DNA of 7,039 nt from Gallionellaceae bacterium (GTDB lineage: Bacteria; Pseudomonadota; Gammaproteobacteria; Burkholderiales; Gallionellaceae), in contig JAUYFR010000176.1 in the NCBI GenBank assembly GCA_030690855.1, forward strand, positions 1 through 7,039. The letters are read 5' to 3'. Below are positions 6,389 through 7,039 of the stretch, one piece after another. Position numbers and translations under genes: made by a program. The notes under the pieces were generated by a model, which was given only the letters and a program-made list of their open reading frames with translations, had not been told where the DNA came from and did no database searches. The first letter of the stretch is position 1. The number at the start of each line of letters is the position of its first letter.

Positions 6389-6417
6389 ATCGTACCCGCG
6401 AAAATCACTGTGGTCAA
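6389..6417 (-). promoter_or_regulatory. Candidate proximal promoter of tpiA
   Basis: Reading the minus strand, TTGACC (6412-6417, five of six consensus bases) is followed after exactly 17 bp by TACGAT (6389-6394, four of six, with the key A and final T kept). Transcription would start near 6382 and give a leader of about 27 nt that contains the AGGAA ribosome site. It is the best-spaced sigma-70-type promoter I see in the window. Confidence 0.5.
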
Positions 6418-6489
6418 TGTGAACACGAACGTCGTTTTGATAAAGTTGAGACGAAGGTGTCACATGAAGCAACGAATTCACAGTGGCCC

Positions 6490-6516
6490 ACTATAGCAAA
6501 GAATTTTAGAGTACAA
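6490..6516 (-). promoter_or_regulatory. Candidate distal extended -10 promoter of tpiA
   Basis: On the minus strand TGC-TATAGT (6498-6490) forms a TG-extended -10 element with five of six consensus bases. TTGTAC at 6511-6516 could act as a poor -35 with a short 15-bp spacer. The start would be near 6483 and the leader about 127 nt. The extended -10 may work without a good -35. Confidence 0.4.
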
Positions 6517-6737
6517 GCGATCAAGCAGGTACCGAAAGAAAGGATTAGTGCTATTGAGTCTATCTCTACCGAAACCGATCTTATCTGTATGGGTAACGGC
6601 AGCACGATCAGGAAAATTGGCAGGGGTAGTAATCACAACGCCCTCTGACCGAAATAGAACTAGCGGGTCAGAATGGAACGGGCCTGCTAAAACTAAAAAT
6701 AGGTGAGTCGTATACGACAAATGCATACTTTGCCAAG

Positions 6738-6778
6738 GAGGTTAAGACAGGAGTTGGCTGACCTCCTGCCTTAACCTC
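6738..6778 (-). terminator. Strong hairpin over the glpD stop codon, possible 3'-end structure
   Basis: Outer arms GAGGTTAAG (6738-6746) and CTTAACCTC (6770-6778) are exact inverted copies. After one A-C mismatch, inner arms CAGGAG (6748-6753) and CTCCTG (6763-6768) also pair, leaving a nine-base loop: 15 pairs over 41 bases. The glpD stop codon lies inside the outer arm. The minus-strand bases after the hairpin lack a T-run, so this is not a classical intrinsic terminator; it may protect the mRNA 3' end or act with another termination mechanism. Confidence 0.45.
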
Positions 6779-7039
6779 GCCTCATCCCAACCCAATATCG
6801 GCGCCACCCGTTCAGCGATTTTCACCAACTCCGCTGAGCTGAGTTTTGCGAGAATCAACAACGGCACTCGCCTTCGTAACAAATCATCCAGATGCACGAC
6901 CATTTCAGCATGCGCGCAGAACAGCAAGTCTGCGAAAATAAATGGCATTGATGGAACAATGCGCTGAGCCAATGTCGCATCGCTCTCAACTGTACTCAAA
7001 ATTTCGCTCACTCGCTTGCCGTGACGGCGTACCAGCCAT
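6742..7039 (-). CDS. glpD: Glycerol-3-phosphate dehydrogenase (aerobic), C-terminal fragment
   Basis: This is the last 98 codons of a gene whose start lies beyond the window. The visible peptide runs from WLVRRHGKRVSEIL to a TAA stop and matches the C-terminal helical domain that follows the FAD-binding part of GlpD-type enzymes: a WLVRRHG segment, then RIVPSMPFIFADLLFCAHAEMVVHLDDLLRRR, and an ending GWDEARLRQEVSQLL. GlpD oxidises sn-glycerol 3-phosphate to dihydroxyacetone phosphate at the inner membrane and passes electrons to quinone. The FAD site is not visible, so identity rests on the C-terminal pattern and on the neighbouring tpiA, whose substrate is the GlpD product. A related FAD-dependent dehydrogenase with the same C-terminal domain is possible. 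The gene ends in a strong inverted repeat. Confidence 0.78.
   Translation of the reverse strand, partial: WLVRRHGKRVSEILSTVESDATLAQRIVPSMPFIFADLLFCAHAEMVVHLDDLLRRRVPLLILAKLSSAELVKIAERVAPILGWDEARLRQEVSQLLS

Larger units (their letters stand above)
6356..6741. other. Non-coding gap between tpiA and glpD
   Basis: These 386 bases hold the tpiA leader, two tpiA promoter candidates, and dyads at 6644-6672 (TCTGACC and GGTCAGA around 15 bases) and 6707-6718 (GTCGTATACGAC, a perfect 12-bp palindrome). Open frames of 60-80 codons exist on both strands, but none has a convincing ribosome site or a recognisable product. From about 6520 to 6640 I see nothing I can name. Confidence 0.65.

Noticed and set aside
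6514..6527. Half-site TCAAGCA upstream of tpiA resembling the nuo palindrome arm
   Set aside because: A seven-base match is expected about once in both strands of a window this size, and no inverted partner lies at the right spacing.
6457..6648. A 63-codon plus-strand frame in the same gap
   Set aside because: It starts with GTG without a ribosome site, lies opposite the tpiA leader and promoter, and its product resembles nothing I know.
6478..6726. An 82-codon minus-strand open frame between glpD and tpiA
   Set aside because: It has no ribosome site before its ATG, no recognisable domain, and it runs over the distal tpiA promoter candidate. It looks like a chance frame.
1..7039. CRISPR array, insertion sequence, toxin-antitoxin or other defence system
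   Set aside because: I saw no regularly spaced repeats, transposase motifs, terminal repeats with target duplications or small toxin-antitoxin pairs. Housekeeping genes account for nearly all the sequence.

Overview
The window carries a normal-looking stretch of core metabolism from a betaproteobacterium. The evidence is the gene order tpiA, secG, tRNA-Leu, nuoA to nuoG, with nuoC and nuoD as separate genes (they are fused in Escherichia coli), and Nuo proteins that closely resemble the alphaproteobacterial/mitochondrial type. The moderate GC content, with AT-rich gaps, would suit Nitrosomonadales (Nitrosomonas- or Methylophilus-like) or a low-GC Burkholderiales lineage. I cannot place it further without a search. 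Every gene I support lies on the minus strand, so transcription runs from high to low coordinates.

Layout in the direction of transcription. First, 7039-6742 is the 3' end of a gene I read as glpD (aerobic glycerol-3-phosphate dehydrogenase), with a strong inverted repeat lying over its stop codon. Next, 6741-6356 is a non-coding gap holding several dyads and two candidate promoters for tpiA. Then tpiA (triosephosphate isomerase) and secG (Sec translocon subunit, GTG start) follow with a 38-nt gap. A complete tRNA-Leu with anticodon GAG and encoded CCA lies at 5136-5050. An AT-rich gap (5049-4644) holds candidate termination hairpins, a 12-bp palindrome, and a nearly perfect 24-bp palindrome just upstream of nuoA. 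The remainder is the start of the complex I operon: nuoA, nuoB, nuoC, nuoD, nuoE, nuoF and the first 38 codons of nuoG, tightly packed with overlaps at A/B, D/E and E/F.

Function. NuoA is a membrane subunit near the quinone site. NuoB, C and D form the connecting module with cluster N2 and the quinone pocket. NuoE, F and G form the NADH dehydrogenase module. GlpD would deliver electrons to the quinone pool and dihydroxyacetone phosphate to TpiA, so the glpD-tpiA neighbourhood joins glycerol use to lower glycolysis. All complete proteins keep their diagnostic residues and none looks broken.

I found no evidence of a new biological system, mobile element, CRISPR array or phage gene. The observations worth a second look are regulatory or structural: the nuo-upstream palindrome, the paired tpiA promoters, the hairpin over the glpD stop codon, and an A-C mismatch in the tRNA acceptor stem.
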